NCBI RefSeq assembly: GCF_036588685.1
Contig: NC_086386.1
Span: forward strand, 74,584,682 to 74,648,681
Origin: Mytilus trossulus
Taxonomy: Eukaryota; Mollusca; Bivalvia; Mytilida; Mytilidae
Direction of reading: 5' to 3'
Length of the DNA stretch: 64,000 nt
How positions within the stretch are numbered: the stretch's first letter is position 1; each line of letters starts with the position of its first letter. A program made the position numbers and the translations under genes. A model generated the notes under the pieces. It was not told the DNA's origin, ran no database searches, and saw only the letters and a program-made list of their open reading frames with translations. Of this stretch, positions 49,101-60,925 are shown piece by piece.

Positions 49101-52100
49101 TCTAGATTATGGTGAGTATTTACCAACCACTGATACATAGATCTGATACAACCACTAGTCTAGATTATGGTGAGTATTAACTTACCACTGATACATAGAT
49201 CTGATACAACCACTAGTCTAGATTATGGTGAGTATTTACCAACCACTGATACATAGATCTGATACAGCCACTAGTCTAGATTATGGTGAGTATAAACTAA
49301 CCACTGATACATAGATCTGATACAACCACTAGTCTAGATTATGGTGAGTATTTACCAACCACTGATACATAGATCTGATACAGCCACTAGTCTAGATTAT
49401 GGTAAGTATTAACTAACCACTGATACATAGATCTGATACAGCTACTAGTCTAGATTATGGTGAGTATTAACTAACCACTGATACATAGATCTGAAACAAC
49501 CACTAGTCTAGATTATGGTGAGTATTAACTAATCACTGATACATAGATCTGATACAACCACTAGTCTAGATTATGGTGAGTTTAACTAACCACTGATACA
49601 TAGATCTGATACAACCACTAGTCTAGATTATGGTGAGTATTTACCAACCACTGATACATAGATCTGATACAGCCACTAGTCTAGATTATGGTAAGTATTA
49701 ACTAACCACTGATACATAGATCTGATACAGCTACTAGTCTAGATTATGGTGAGTATTAACTAACCACTGATACATAGATCTGATACAACCACTAGTCTAG
49801 ATTATGGTGAGTTTAACTAACCACTGATACATAGATCTGATACAGCTACTAGTCTAGATTATGGTGAGTATTAACCAAGCACTGATACATAGATCTGATA
49901 CAACTACTAGTCTAGATTATGGTGAGTATTAACTAACCACTGATACATAGATCTGATACAACCACTAGTCTAGATTATGGTGAGTATTTACCAACCACTG
50001 ATACATAGATCTGATACAACCACTAGTCTAGATTATGGTGAGTTTAACTAACCACTGATATATAGATCTGATACAACCACTAGTCTAGATTATGGTGAGT
50101 ATTAACTAACCACTGATACATAGATCTGATACAACCACTAGTCTAGATTATGGTGAGTATTAATAAAACACCTGATACATAGATCTGATACAACCACTAG
50201 CCTAGATTATGGTGAGTATTAACTAACCACTGATACATAGATCTGATACAACCACTAGTCAAGATTATGGTGAGTATTAACTAACCACTGATACATAGAT
50301 CTGATACAACCACTAGTCTAGATTATGGTGAGTATTAACTAACCACTGATACATAGATCTGATACAACCACTAGTCTAGATTATGGTGAGTATTAACTAA
50401 CCACTGATACATAGATCTGATACAACCACTAGTCTAGATTATGGTGAGTATTAACTAACCACTGATACATAGATCTGATACAACCACTAGTCTAGATTAT
50501 GGTGAGTATTAACTAACCACTGATACATAGATCTGATACAACCACTAGTCTAGATTATGGTGAGTATTAACTTACCACTGATACATAGATCTGATACAAC
50601 CACTAGTCTAGATTATGGTGAGTATTAACTAACCACTGATACATAGATCTGATACAGCTACTAGTCTAGATTATGGTGAGTATTAACTAACCACTGATAC
50701 ATAGATCTGATACAACCACTAGTCTAGATTATGGTGAGTTTAACTAACCACTGATACATAGATCTGATACAGCTACTAGTCTAGATTATGGTGAGTATTA
50801 ACCAAGTACTGATACATAGATCTGATACAACTACTAGTCTAGATTATGGTGAGTATTAACTAACCACTGATACATAGATCTGATACAACCACTAGTCTAG
50901 ATTATGGTGAGTATTTACCAACCACTGATACATAGATCTGATACAACCACTAGTCTAGATTATGGTGAGTTTAACTAACCACTGATATATAGATCTGATA
51001 CAACCACTAGTCTAGATTATGGTGAGTATTAACTAACCACTGATACATAGATCTGATACAACCACTAGTCTAGATTATGGTGAGTATTAATAAAACACCT
51101 GATACATAGATCTGATACAACCACTAGCCTAGATTATGGTGAGTATTAACTAACCACTGATACATAGATCTGATACAACCACTAGTCAAGATTATGGTGA
51201 GTATTAACTAACCACTGATACATAGATCTGATACAACCACTAGTCTAGATTATGGTGAGTATTAACTAACCACTGATACATAGATCTGATACAACCACTA
51301 GTCTAGATTATGGTGAGTATTAACTAACCACTGATACATAGATCTGATACAACCACTAGTCTAGATTATGGTGAGTATTAACTAACCACTGATACATAGA
51401 TCTGATACAACCACTAGTCTAGATTATGGTGAGTATTAACTAACCACTGATACATAGATCTGATACAACCACTAGTCTAGATTATGGTGAGTATTAACTT
51501 ACCACTGATACATAGATCTGATACAACCACTAGTCTAGATTATGGTGAGTATTAACTAACCACTGATACATAGATCTGATACAACCACTAGTCTAGATTA
51601 TGGTGAGTATTAACTAACCACTGATACATAGATCTGATACAACCACTAGTCTAGATTATGGTGAGTTTAACTAACCACTGATACATAGATCTGATACAAC
51701 CACTAGTCTAGATTATGGTGAGTATTAACTAAACACTGATACAACCACTAGTCTAGATTATGGTGAGTATTAACTAACCACTGATACATAGATCTGATAC
51801 AACCACTAGTCTAGATTATGGTGAGTATTAACTAACCACTGATACATAGATCTGATACAACCACTAGTCTAGATTATGGTGAGTATTAACTAACCACTGA
51901 TACATAGATCTGATACAACCACTAGTCTAGATTATGGTAAGTATTAACTAACCACTGATACATAGATCTGATACAACCACTAGTCTAGATTATGGTGAGT
52001 ATTAACTTACCACTGATACATAGATCTGATACAACCACTAGTCTAGATTATGGTGAGTATTAACTAACCACTGATACATAGATCTGATACAACCACTAGT

Positions 52101-55100
52101 CTAGATTATGGTGAGTATTAACTAACCACTGATACATAGATCTGATACAACCACTAGTCTAGATTATGGTGAGTTTAACTAACCACTGATACATAGATCT
52201 GATACAACCACTAGTCTAGATTATGGTGAGTATTAACTAACCACTGATACATAGATCTGATACAACCACTAGTCTAGATTATGGTGAGTATTAATAAAAC
52301 ACCTGATACACAGGTCTGATACAACCACTAGCCTAGATTATGGTGAGTATTAACTAACCACTGATACATAGATCTGATACAACCACTAGTCTAGATTATG
52401 GTGAGTATTAATAAAACACCTGATACATAGATCTGATACAACCACTAGCCTAGATTATGTTGAGTATTAATAAAACACCTGATACATAGATCTAATACAA
52501 CCACTAGCCTAGATTATGGTGATTATTAACTAACCACTATTACATAGATCTGATACAACCACTAGTCTAGATTATGGTGAGTATTAACTAACCACTGATA
52601 CATAGATCTGATACAACCACTAGTCTAGATTATGGTGAGTATTAACTAACCACTGATACATAGATCTGATACAACCACTAGTCTAGATTATGGTGAGTAT
52701 TAATAAAACACCTGATACATAGATCTGATACAACCACTAGCCTAGATTATGGTGAGTATTAACTAACCACTGATACATAGATCTGATACAACCACTAGTC
52801 AAGATTATGGTGAGTATTAACTAACCACTGATACATAGATCTGATACAACCACTAGTCTAGATTATGGTGAGTATTAACTAACCACTGATACATAGATCT
52901 GATACAACCACTAGTCTAGATTATGGTGAGTATTAACTAACCACTGATACATAGATCTGATACAACCACTAGTCTAGATTATGGTGAGTATTAACTAACC
53001 ACTGATACATAGATCTGATACAACCACTAGTCTAGATTATGGTGAGTATTAACTAACCACTGATACATAGATCTGATACAACCACTAGTCTAGATTATGG
53101 TGAGTATTAACTTACCACTGATACATAGATCTGATACAACCACTAGTCTAGATTATGGTGAGTATTAACTAACCACTGATACATAGATCTGATACAACCA
53201 CTAGTCTAGATTATGGTGAGTATTAACTAACCACTGATACATAGATCTGATACAACCACTAGTCTAGATTATGGTGAGTTTAACTAACCACTGATACATA
53301 GATCTGATACAACCACTAGTCTAGATTATGGTGAGTATTAACTAAACACTGATACAACCACTAGTCTAGATTATGGTGAGTATTAACTAACCACTGATAC
53401 ATAGATCTGATACAACCACTAGTCTAGATTATGGTGAGTATTAACTAAACACTGATACAACCACTAGTCTAGATTATGGTGAGTATTAACTAACCACTGA
53501 TACATAGATCTGATACAACCACTAGTCTAGATTATGGTAAGTATTAACTAACCACTGATACATAGATCTGATACAACCACTAGTCTAGATTATGGTGAGT
53601 ATTAACTTACCACTGATACATAGATCTGATACAACCACTAGTCTAGATTATGGTGAGTATTAACTAACCACTGATACATAGATCTGATACAACCACTAGT
53701 CTAGATTATGGTGAGTATTAACTAACCACTGATACATAGATCTGATACAACCACTAGTCTAGATTATGGTGAGTTTAACTAACCACTGATACATAGATCT
53801 GATACAACCACTAGTCTAGATTATGGTGAGTATTAACTAACCACTGATACATAGATCTGATACAACCACTAGTCTAGATTATGGTGAGTATTAATAAAAC
53901 ACCTGATACACAGGTCTGATACAACCACTAGCCTAGATTATGGTGAGTATTAACTAACCACTGATACATAGATCTGATACAACCACTAGTCTAGATTATG
54001 GTGAGTATTAATAAAACACCTGATACATAGATCTGATACAACCACTAGCCTAGATTATGTTGAGTATTAATAAAACACCTGATACATAGATCTAATACAA
54101 CCACTAGCCTAGATTATGGTGATTATTAACTAACCACTATTACATAGATCTGATACAACCACTAGTCTAGATTATGGTGAGTATTAACTAACCACTGATA
54201 CATAGATCTGATACAACCACTAGTCTAGATTATGGTGAGTATTAATAAAACACCTGATACATAGATCTGATACAACCACTAGCCTAGATTATGGTGAGTA
54301 TTAACTAACCACTGATACACAGATCTGATACAACCACTAGTCTAGATTATGGTGAGTATTAACTAACCACTGATACATAGATCTGATACAACCACTAGTC
54401 TAGATTATGGTGAGTATTAATAAAACACCTGATACATAGATCTGATACAACCACTAGCCTAGATTATGGTGAGTTTTAATAAAACACCTGATACATAGAT
54501 CTGATACAACCACTAGTCTAGATTATGGTGAGTATTAATAAAACACCTGATACATAGATCTGATACAACCACTAGTCTAGATTATGGTGAGTATTAACTA
54601 ACCACTGATACATAGATCTGATACAACCACTAGTCTAGATTATGGTGAGTATTAACTAACCACTGATACATAGATCTGATACAACCACTAGTCTAGATTA
54701 TGGTGAGTATTAATAAAACACCTGATACATAGATCTGATACAACCACTTGCCTAGATTATGGTGAGTATTAACTAACCACTGATACACAGATCTGATACA
54801 ACCACTAGTCTAGATTATGGTGAGTATTAACTAACCACTGATACATAGATCTGATACAACCACTAGTCTAGATTATGGTGAGTATTAATAAAACACCTGA
54901 TACATAGATCTGATACAACCACTAGCCTAGATTATGGTGAGTATTAATAAAACACCTGATACATAGATCTGATACAACCACTAGTCTAGATTATGGTGAG
55001 TATTAATAAAACACCTGATACATAGATCTGATACAACCACTAGTCTTGATTATGGTGAGTATTAATAAAACACCTGATACATAGATCTGATACAACCACT

Positions 55101-57370
55101 AGCCTAGATTATGGTGAGTATTAATAAAACACCTGATACACAGTTTTAGGTGTAAAATTGATAATAGTGAGCACTGAGTAGTATATATTCAATAGTTATC
55201 AAAGGTACCAGGCTTATAATTTGATACGCCAGACGTGTGTTTTGTCTACATAAGACTCATCAGTGACACTCAGATCAAAATAGTTAGAAAGCCAAACAAG
55301 TACAAAATTGAAGAGCATTGAGGACTCAAAATTTCAAAAAGTTGTGCAAAATATGGCAAAGGTAATCTTTGCCTGGGATAAGAAAATCCATAGTATTTTG
55401 AAAAAATTATACTTTTGCAAACAGTAAATTTATAAAAAATACACATTATTGATATTTATGTCAACCCCGAAGTACTGACTATTGGGTGCATGATTTTTCA
55501 AGAGCAGAAAAATGATAATATTGATATTAATACATTGTATTATAAAGTTATAAGACAAACATACTTGCAGATTTTCAAGAAGAGGAATTTTACGTATAAT
55601 TTATTTTTAATGAAACTTTTCAAAAATTTATATATTAAATTTTATTTTCACTTCTGTTTCTAAATTTATCAAGAAATTATGTACAATGTAATTTTTCAGC
55701 CATATTTGGAGAATTAAGCAGTTCAGATGAAGACGATGAAAAAGATGTAAACATCATGGATAGTGGAGAAGATGAAATGTCCCGGAGCAGTTCCTTCATC
55801 CCTCGACAGACATCGTATGCCAGTCTGGACATGGCGAATTCTGAGAGTCAGGACGCCATGAATGACACAGAATCAGCAGAATTGGCGGGTAAATTAACAG
55901 AGTTAAAGAGACAAGTGGAGGAGATCAGGAGAAGGAGACAATCTCAGGAAGATAGAGTGGCAACGTTAGAAAATCCAATGTTAAAGGTAGGAGTTATCTT
56001 TCTTGTATTAGCCAAGATAAATTTTCATTTATTATCCTATTGCCTCTAAGATCTCCTATAAATTAAGAAAGATAGATAATTTATTCTCTATAAAACTATA
56101 TACAAGTTTACAGAGAACCATACAATATAAATACAGTTACAATAGTTACGGTAAACAAATACAGAACAATATTTTAAAATGAAGTACAAAATCATGAAGG
56201 CATACATGTTTAGTAACATGAATTACACTAGATTTGACACTAAAGAAGGAAACCAGTGCAATGGTTATGCGTTTACATTTACATGGAGGGACTAACTTTT
56301 TTATTAATGCACTTAATAAATAAACATGATTTTCTTAAAACTGATTGCTTTTTTGTATTAAACAGTATGACAGTGAGCATCCTGACCTGTAAAGACATGA
56401 AAATTGGTTGTTTGTGCTTTTTCTCATGGCATACAAAGTTTATGAGTAAGAGCTAAGACTGCTCATCTTGGACTCAGAATATTTTGTTTGGTTAGGTGCA
56501 TGTCAGAATTTACATGTGATATAAATTGTACAAAGTGTAATGAAATTGTTTTGTGTTAATTTCAGCAAACTATGCAGGAAATGTTAAATAAAACCATTAA
56601 AGAAGAGGATGAGAAAGGCAAAGAGGTTTGTTGTTAAGAGACAGAATTCAATTTATATATTACTGTAAATTTGTTAATATTCTTTGGCTAACAATTTTTT
56701 GTAAATTTGAGTGTACTTATCAGGAATTAATTCGGACCACATATTTAAATGTTAAAAGAATTACAAATTTTCAAATGGAACATATGCACCATGAAGTTTC
56801 CTCAATGCTAGAAAATTGGTACATATGTATATAATGAATCCACAATATGCTTTTTGCATTTTCATTTTCAAATATAAAGGAGAACAAAAAGCATTGTTTA
56901 GATGTCAAGATTTTAGGGTTGAAGGAAATGTAAAATAAAATAAAACTACAGATATGAGTGTTCTACACTCCCTGGATTATTTCTAAAGTTTTGCAGTTTG
57001 TAGGTCTAATACATTCTAAGTAATATTTATATTGAGGTAAATGTAAAGATATATGGAACATGTGGAAATTAAAGAAAATGAAATAAAAATGTACCTATTA
57101 CAAAATGTATTAGTGTAAATTGAAAAATTGTTACGGGCATGTATTATAGGAATTTTTCAAGAATGGACAAAAATTCCTGAAAATTTGCATACAGATATCA
57201 GTATCAGATTTCAGGAGGCAAATTCTTATTATTGTGATACCCAATCAGTCCCATTATTGCATTCATTTCTGAATTTCCAGTGTTAAATATTATAAAAGAT
57301 TTTATTCAATCCTAAAATGTGTATTATTATGTATTTGCAGTTTGAAATATTATCATCAATGTTGGGCTGA
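43199..57370 (+). CDS. TAF7: TAF7, transcription initiation factor TFIID subunit 7, nine coding exons
   Basis: Joined exons: 43199-43282, 44198-44329, 44937-45017, 45848-45944, 46838-46896, 48062-48242, 55700-55986, 56566-56625, 57341-57370. They total 1,011 bp, 336 aa (human TAF7 is about 349 aa). All introns are GT-AG and the phases agree. The TAFII55 N-terminal domain is recognised by [11 protein letters not shown] (residues 19-28), [29 protein letters not shown] (exon 3) and [14 protein letters not shown] (exon 5), then [10 protein letters not shown] in exon 6. Exon 7 is acidic and serine-rich ([18 protein letters not shown]), followed by a coiled-coil-like [16 protein letters not shown]. 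The protein is a nuclear TFIID component that binds TAF1 and restrains its acetyltransferase activity (family knowledge). Human TAF7 has an intronless coding region, so the nine-exon structure is the non-retroposed form. Intron 6 (7.46 kb) is almost wholly a 58-bp array derived from the end of exon 6. The last exon encodes only FEILSSMLG. Confidence 0.95.
43495..43936 (+). mobile_element. 5'-truncated LINE (family C) in TAF7 intron 1
   Basis: The open frame to 43772 encodes [14 protein letters not shown] and then [19 protein letters not shown], the typical extreme C-terminus of CR1/jockey-like LINE ORF2 proteins. After the stop there is a 160-bp 3' UTR ending CCCGTATTCGGAAGAAGAAG, a (GAA)n tail at 43919-43936. 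It is in the same orientation as TAF7. Confidence 0.8.
45968..46231. mobile_element. 264-bp piggyBac-type MITE with TTAA duplication, TAF7 intron 4
   Basis: Flanked by TTAA at 45964-45967 and 46232-46235. Terminal inverted repeats GGTGGTACCTGACAC and GTGTTAGGTACCACC match at 14 of 15 positions. The interior has no coding capacity. It begins 23 bp after the exon 4 donor. Related sequence lacking recognisable ends is at 47840-48030, and another left end starts at 63952. Confidence 0.88.
46915..47033 (+). repeat. Dispersed repeat in TAF7 intron 5, twin of 9831-9945
   Basis: Begins 18 bp after the exon 5 donor with AGTAAAAACACAAAAATACC and shares nearly every base with the 9.8-kb copy to the CATCAAACGAATGG phrase and TATTCCTG. 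The following 130 bp (TGTATGACAGTCGCATC) may belong to the same element. Confidence 0.8.
47370..47770 (+). repeat. Mussel-type dispersed repeat split by a MITE
   Basis: GGTATGATGGCCAATGAGAC to AGTCAGCTATAAAAG (47380-47490) and GCAATGTAAAACAATTC, AACGAGAAAACTT (47709-47745) are the two halves of one copy of the repeat seen at 5335-5520. The break is the 208-bp insertion at 47497-47704. Confidence 0.82.
47497..47704. mobile_element. 208-bp MITE with TTA duplication (PIF/Harbinger-like), nested
   Basis: Inverted ends: GGCCAAAAAAAAATATATG plus TCTGTTTCCTG on the left, CAGGAAACAGA plus CATATATATTTTTTTGGCC on the right. Flanking TTA triplets lie at 47494-47496 and 47705-47707. The interior repeats GGGTCGG phrases in both orientations (AGGGTCGGTAGGTCGGG, TTAGGGTCGGTCGGG). 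It interrupts a dispersed repeat, which fixes the insertion order. Confidence 0.85.
47840..48030. mobile_element. Decayed relative of the TTAA MITE, TAF7 intron 5
   Basis: CAAAAATATAAAAATTT, AGTAGTTTGACAAA, TTTTGATCATTGAGAAGCTT and ATCTCCCTGTAGTGT align in order with the interior of 45968-46231. The ends are not recognisable. Confidence 0.7.
48198..55142 (+). repeat. 58-bp minisatellite carrying the TAF7 exon 6 end and its splice donor, about 119 units
   Basis: Consensus pieces in order: AACCACTGATACATAGATCT, GATACAACCACTAGTCTAGA, TTATGGTGAGTATTAACT (58 bp). The first unit is coding: it supplies exon 6 residues from about KPLIHRSD to SLDY and the true donor TATG|GTGAGT at 48242/48243. The rest fill intron 6. 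Variants include 59-bp units (TTAATAAAACACCTG), 56-bp units (GAGTTTAACT), CTAGCC for CTAGTC, and a short unit lacking the ATAGATCTG part (51731, 53344, 53454). Almost all keep GGTGAGT; a few have GGTAAGT, GTTGAGT or GGTGATT. Confidence 0.97.
55190..55490 (+). repeat. Dispersed repeat just after the 58-bp array
   Basis: ATAGTTATCAAAGGTACCAG, CGCCAGACG, AAGACTCATCAGTGACACTC, GAAGAGCATTGAGGA and TATGTCAACCCCGAAGTA match the copy at 59658-59945. The reverse copy is at 16700-16935. Confidence 0.8.
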
Positions 57371-58865
57371 GAAGATTGACCAGAAAGATGTTAGTTGAAA
57401 GAACAAGGATTAAAATAAGAGCCAAAAATGTAACTGTTTCTAGAAAAAGTTTTTGACATTGTTGTTGTAAACATACATGTACTTATCTACTATTCGAAGC
57501 AGAGGTCCTATTTCACAATGAGAAGAAAGTTAAAATGGATTGCCATGATAGAGTCTATCAGTTTTGTTGCAATGTTCGGATTGGTTTGGCTCCAAATTTT
57601 TTGTGATGCCTGTAAGCAAAGCTCTATTGACAAATCTGGATCCTATTTGCTGGTTATGTGTCATCACTCCAGATTTGAAGATGTTGTAGAATTCTTAATT
57701 TAGGAGATACCATGCAATTAATGATGTATTTAATGTCTTATACACAACAGCCCTTTTATCATGTTTATATTTTGTTTTTACAGCTCGCCTGTGCCTATTC
57801 TCTTTTTTTTGTAAAGATATTGATACATATGATTAACTACCTTTTCAATTGATTTTACCTACAAGTGTTTATCAAAAGAAATTGCATACCCACTCTATAC
57901 CATTGGAAAGCAGAGTGGACAATCTAGAAATTTTGCTCAACCATTGCCTACTCCCACTGTGGGCTGGTGGACAAATCAAAATCCATCTGAGCTATAGTGT
58001 ATCTCTAAAATTTATTTGTCAAAAAAGAAAGGCAACCAATAAGATTTATATCAAAATTCAAACAGGGATTAATTTTATTTGTTAAATCAGGTCATTATCA
58101 TCTGATATTAATAAATAATTAAGATTGATTAATTTTACTATTATCTTTGATTTGCTTGAAATCATGAATTAAAGTTGCATAAATTATTCTTTCATGTTGT
58201 TTATTCCTTATTATATTGCTATTTAAGATATAAGATATTTGTTAATGTGTATTTGAAATGAGGAAATGTATTTATTGCAATGGATAATAGAAATCATTAA
58301 ATTTAGTAATTTGTTTCTTTTTTTATTTGAAAAGGGTACATATTAAATGCCTGTTACTGGAAATATTTTAAGCTTGTCTACAATGATCATTAAATTAAAC
58401 CTTCTTTTGCAGATTCCCTTGTCTTCTTATCAAATTCATTAAATTGAAAAATGTTTATCATGTTTTTGAAGTAAGAAGATGTGGAGAGAAAAAATGGTCT
58501 GATTTATATAAAAAAAATAAGAATGGCTGGATCACAGCACCCATAATGCTTTGAAGTACTTTTCTGCATCACATTTTATTGCTATATTTAATGTCAATGA
58601 CACAATTATCCATCAGAGTCCAAACACTGTTTAGTCAACAACTCATTGGAAGCAGCTTGTATCTTTAAATTTTTCATATTTACCATCAGGAATGAGATGC
58701 ACCTACTATTTGTATTTTTGAGATTTCTAGGTTCCAATTCCATCTTGGCACCATAGAAGTTATCTTATATTGTTTTTTTTCTTGATTTGGCGCCGACAGG
58801 CTGATTAAGATACTTGTAGTTTGAAAGGAAGAGAATTAGTTAAACTGTCCATAACGTCTGGACCT
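57371..58865. other. TAF7 3' UTR and intergenic sequence
   Basis: AT-rich with no supported gene. A candidate AATAAA poly(A) signal is at 58110-58115; its use is unproven. The ORFs at 57518-57703 and 57849-58085 have no known similarity and lie after the TAF7 stop. Confidence 0.5.
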
Positions 58866-59105
58866 TAATAACATTAACGGTACCAATTTTCATGCACCAG
58901 ATGCACATTTCGACAATACATGTCTCTTCAGTGATGATCATGGCCAAAGTATTTGAAATCCAAAAGCTTATATAAAAGATGAAGAGTTTCAATCCAAAAG
59001 GTCCAAAAAGTATAACCAAATCCGTGAAAGGAATCAGAGCTTTGCATGAGGGAGATACATTCCTTAATTTATAATAATTTCTAACATTTTGTAACAGCAA
59101 ATTTT
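58866..59105 (+). repeat. Dispersed repeat with a close copy at 63390-63590
   Basis: CATTTCGACAATACATGTCT, TTGAAATCCAAAAGCTTAT, AAAAGATGAAGAG, CCAAATCCGTGAAAGGAATC and TAATTTATAATAATTTC are shared with the second copy near the window end. Both end in CAAATTTTAATAA and an A-rich stretch, suggesting a retroposed tail. Confidence 0.78.
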
Positions 59106-59264
59106 AATAAAAAAAAAAAATCCGTATTTTCATGATATATGTTGTGTATCATCATCAAATAAAAGATATACTCAAATATTAAGACTAAACAAAAGTGAGG
59201 ACACTTTAATTTTCGACAAAAACACAAGCAAATGAATTATTTATGCTAGTACCTAGTGCATGTG

Positions 59265-59560
59265 TATTTTAATGTGAAAAAACAGCCCATATAAATGTAA
59301 AAGAGGAACGAAAGATACCAGAGGGACAGGCAAACTCGGAGATCGAAATAAACTGACAACTCCATGGCTAAAACAGTAAAAGACAAACAGACAAATAATA
59401 GCAGACAAGACACAACATAGAAAACTAATAACTAAGCAACACAAGCCCCACCAAAAACTGGGGGTGATCTCAGGTGCTCAGGAAGGGTAAGCATATTTTG
59501 CTCGACATGTGGCACCCGACGTGTTGCTCATGTTATTACAAACTGGGTAAATAGTCCAAT
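59265..59560 (+). repeat. Dispersed repeat, plus-strand copy
   Basis: GAACGAAAGATACCAGAGG, CTGACAACTCCATGGCTAAA, ACTAAGCAACACAAGCCCC and GATCTCAGGTGCTCAGGA. A reverse copy is at 29345-29590. Confidence 0.75.
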
Positions 59561-59657
59561 GCAGTAGGTCACATTCGTGTAAAGGGAATGGAATTTAAGT
59601 TACGACATAAGGAACATATTCGATATCACCTGTGCAACGGGTATTCCATACCAGTCA

Positions 59658-60050
59658 ATAGTTATCAAAGGTACCATGATTATAATTTAGTTCGCCAGAC
59701 GCGCGTTTCGTCTTCATAAGACTCATCAGTGACGCTCAAATCAATATATTTATTAAGCCAAATAAGCAAAAAGTTGAAGAGCATTGAGGATCCAAAATTC
59801 CAAAAAAGTTATGCCAAATACGGCTAAGGAAATCTATGCCTGGGAAAAGAAAATCCTTAGTTTTTCGAACAATTCAAAGTTTTGTAAACTGAAAATTTGT
59901 AAAAATGACTACATTATTGAAATTCATGTCAACACCGAAGAGTTGACTACTGGCCTGGTTATACCCTCGAGGACGAAACGTCCATCAGCAGTGGCATCGA
60001 CCCAGTGGTGTAAATAGTTATCAAAGGTACCAGGATTATAATTTAGTACG
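59658..60050 (+). repeat. Dispersed repeat plus a second truncated copy of its start
   Basis: ATAGTTATCAAAGGTACCAT, CGCCAGACGCGCGTTTCGTC, TTCATAAGACTCATCAGTGA and AAGTTGAAGAGCATTGAGGA, running to AACACCGAAGAGTTGAC. A second ATAGTTATCAAAGGTACCAG begins at 60016 and stops at CGCCAG. The 77-codon ORF at 59784-60017 is inside this repeat. Confidence 0.78.
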
Positions 60051-60534
60051 CCAGTCAAACAACTCTTGGTGACGTCCATAAAATTTTCAAAGGGATGATC
60101 TCGCCTTCACCATTTGGAACTCTTGGTTTAATACCTTCCTTGTGAGCAGCAAGCCTCTATCAAGGAAATCATGATATAAAATACAAGCCCTCGAATATCG
60201 TATCAATTGCCAGATTTATACTCCGTATGCAGGTGCTGCTGGAATATTGCTACATAGAAATGGAAAGTTCACAATTGGGAGGCTGAAATTATCTATTTTG
60301 TTGTAAAGTTTTGTTTTCATTGTCAATTTCTAGAAGTAAGGCAAGACATGAACAAAAGTGTTCTTTTTTTCATTAAATAGCTAACACTTTATATATTTAT
60401 CAAAAGTCCTAAGAAGTTCCTACTAGTATATGAAGTTAGCTTCAAGGGACACAGTTGTTTCCCATGGTAATGCCGATTGTTTGTTGTAAAACACGTTAGG
60501 ATTCTGTTGTTCAGCGGTTCCTGTTTGACGAATA

Positions 60535-60923
60535 GACCACTTTCGAGTTCATCCTTCACCGGCAAAAACTCGTCAATTATGCACGCCTTTATGACGTCAT
60601 TTACCAGATAGAGGGGGTCGCCTGTATCCCTGCACTATTTACGTTCATCAAGCGTCTTAGTGGTCGTCTTTGTGCAGGATAAACTAGAAATAATGGTTGC
60701 TCTGTAGGTACTTACTGACAATTCCCTAATGACAGCAGTGTTGATTGTCAATTTAGTGAATTCAATTTGCCGAATAATTCGTACAATATATCATTAAAGT
60801 TTTCCAACCACTCGCTCAACATTGGAAGGGAAGTGACGACGCCCCTAAACGCACAAATGACGGTGATAGAGGCGCGTATAATTGACGAGTTTTTTTCCGG
60901 TGAAGGAGTACTCGAAAGTGGTC
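60535..60923. mobile_element. 389-bp MITE with TA flanks and ~75-bp inverted ends
   Basis: Left end GACCACTTTCGAGTTCATCC and right end ACTCGAAAGTGGTC are inverted. The pairing extends inward through CCTTCACCGG/CCGGTGAAGG, AAAACTCGTCAATTAT/ATAATTGACGAGTTTTT and TCATTT/AAATGA. TA lies directly outside each end (60533-60534 and 60924-60925), as for mariner-type elements. No transposase is present. The 92-codon ORF at 60767-61045 is part of it. Confidence 0.82.
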
Positions 60924-60925
60924 TA

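Noticed and set aside
57518..57703. 61-codon ORF after TAF7
   Set aside because: It lies after the TAF7 stop codon in probable 3' UTR, hydrophobic composition from AT-rich sequence, no homology recognised.
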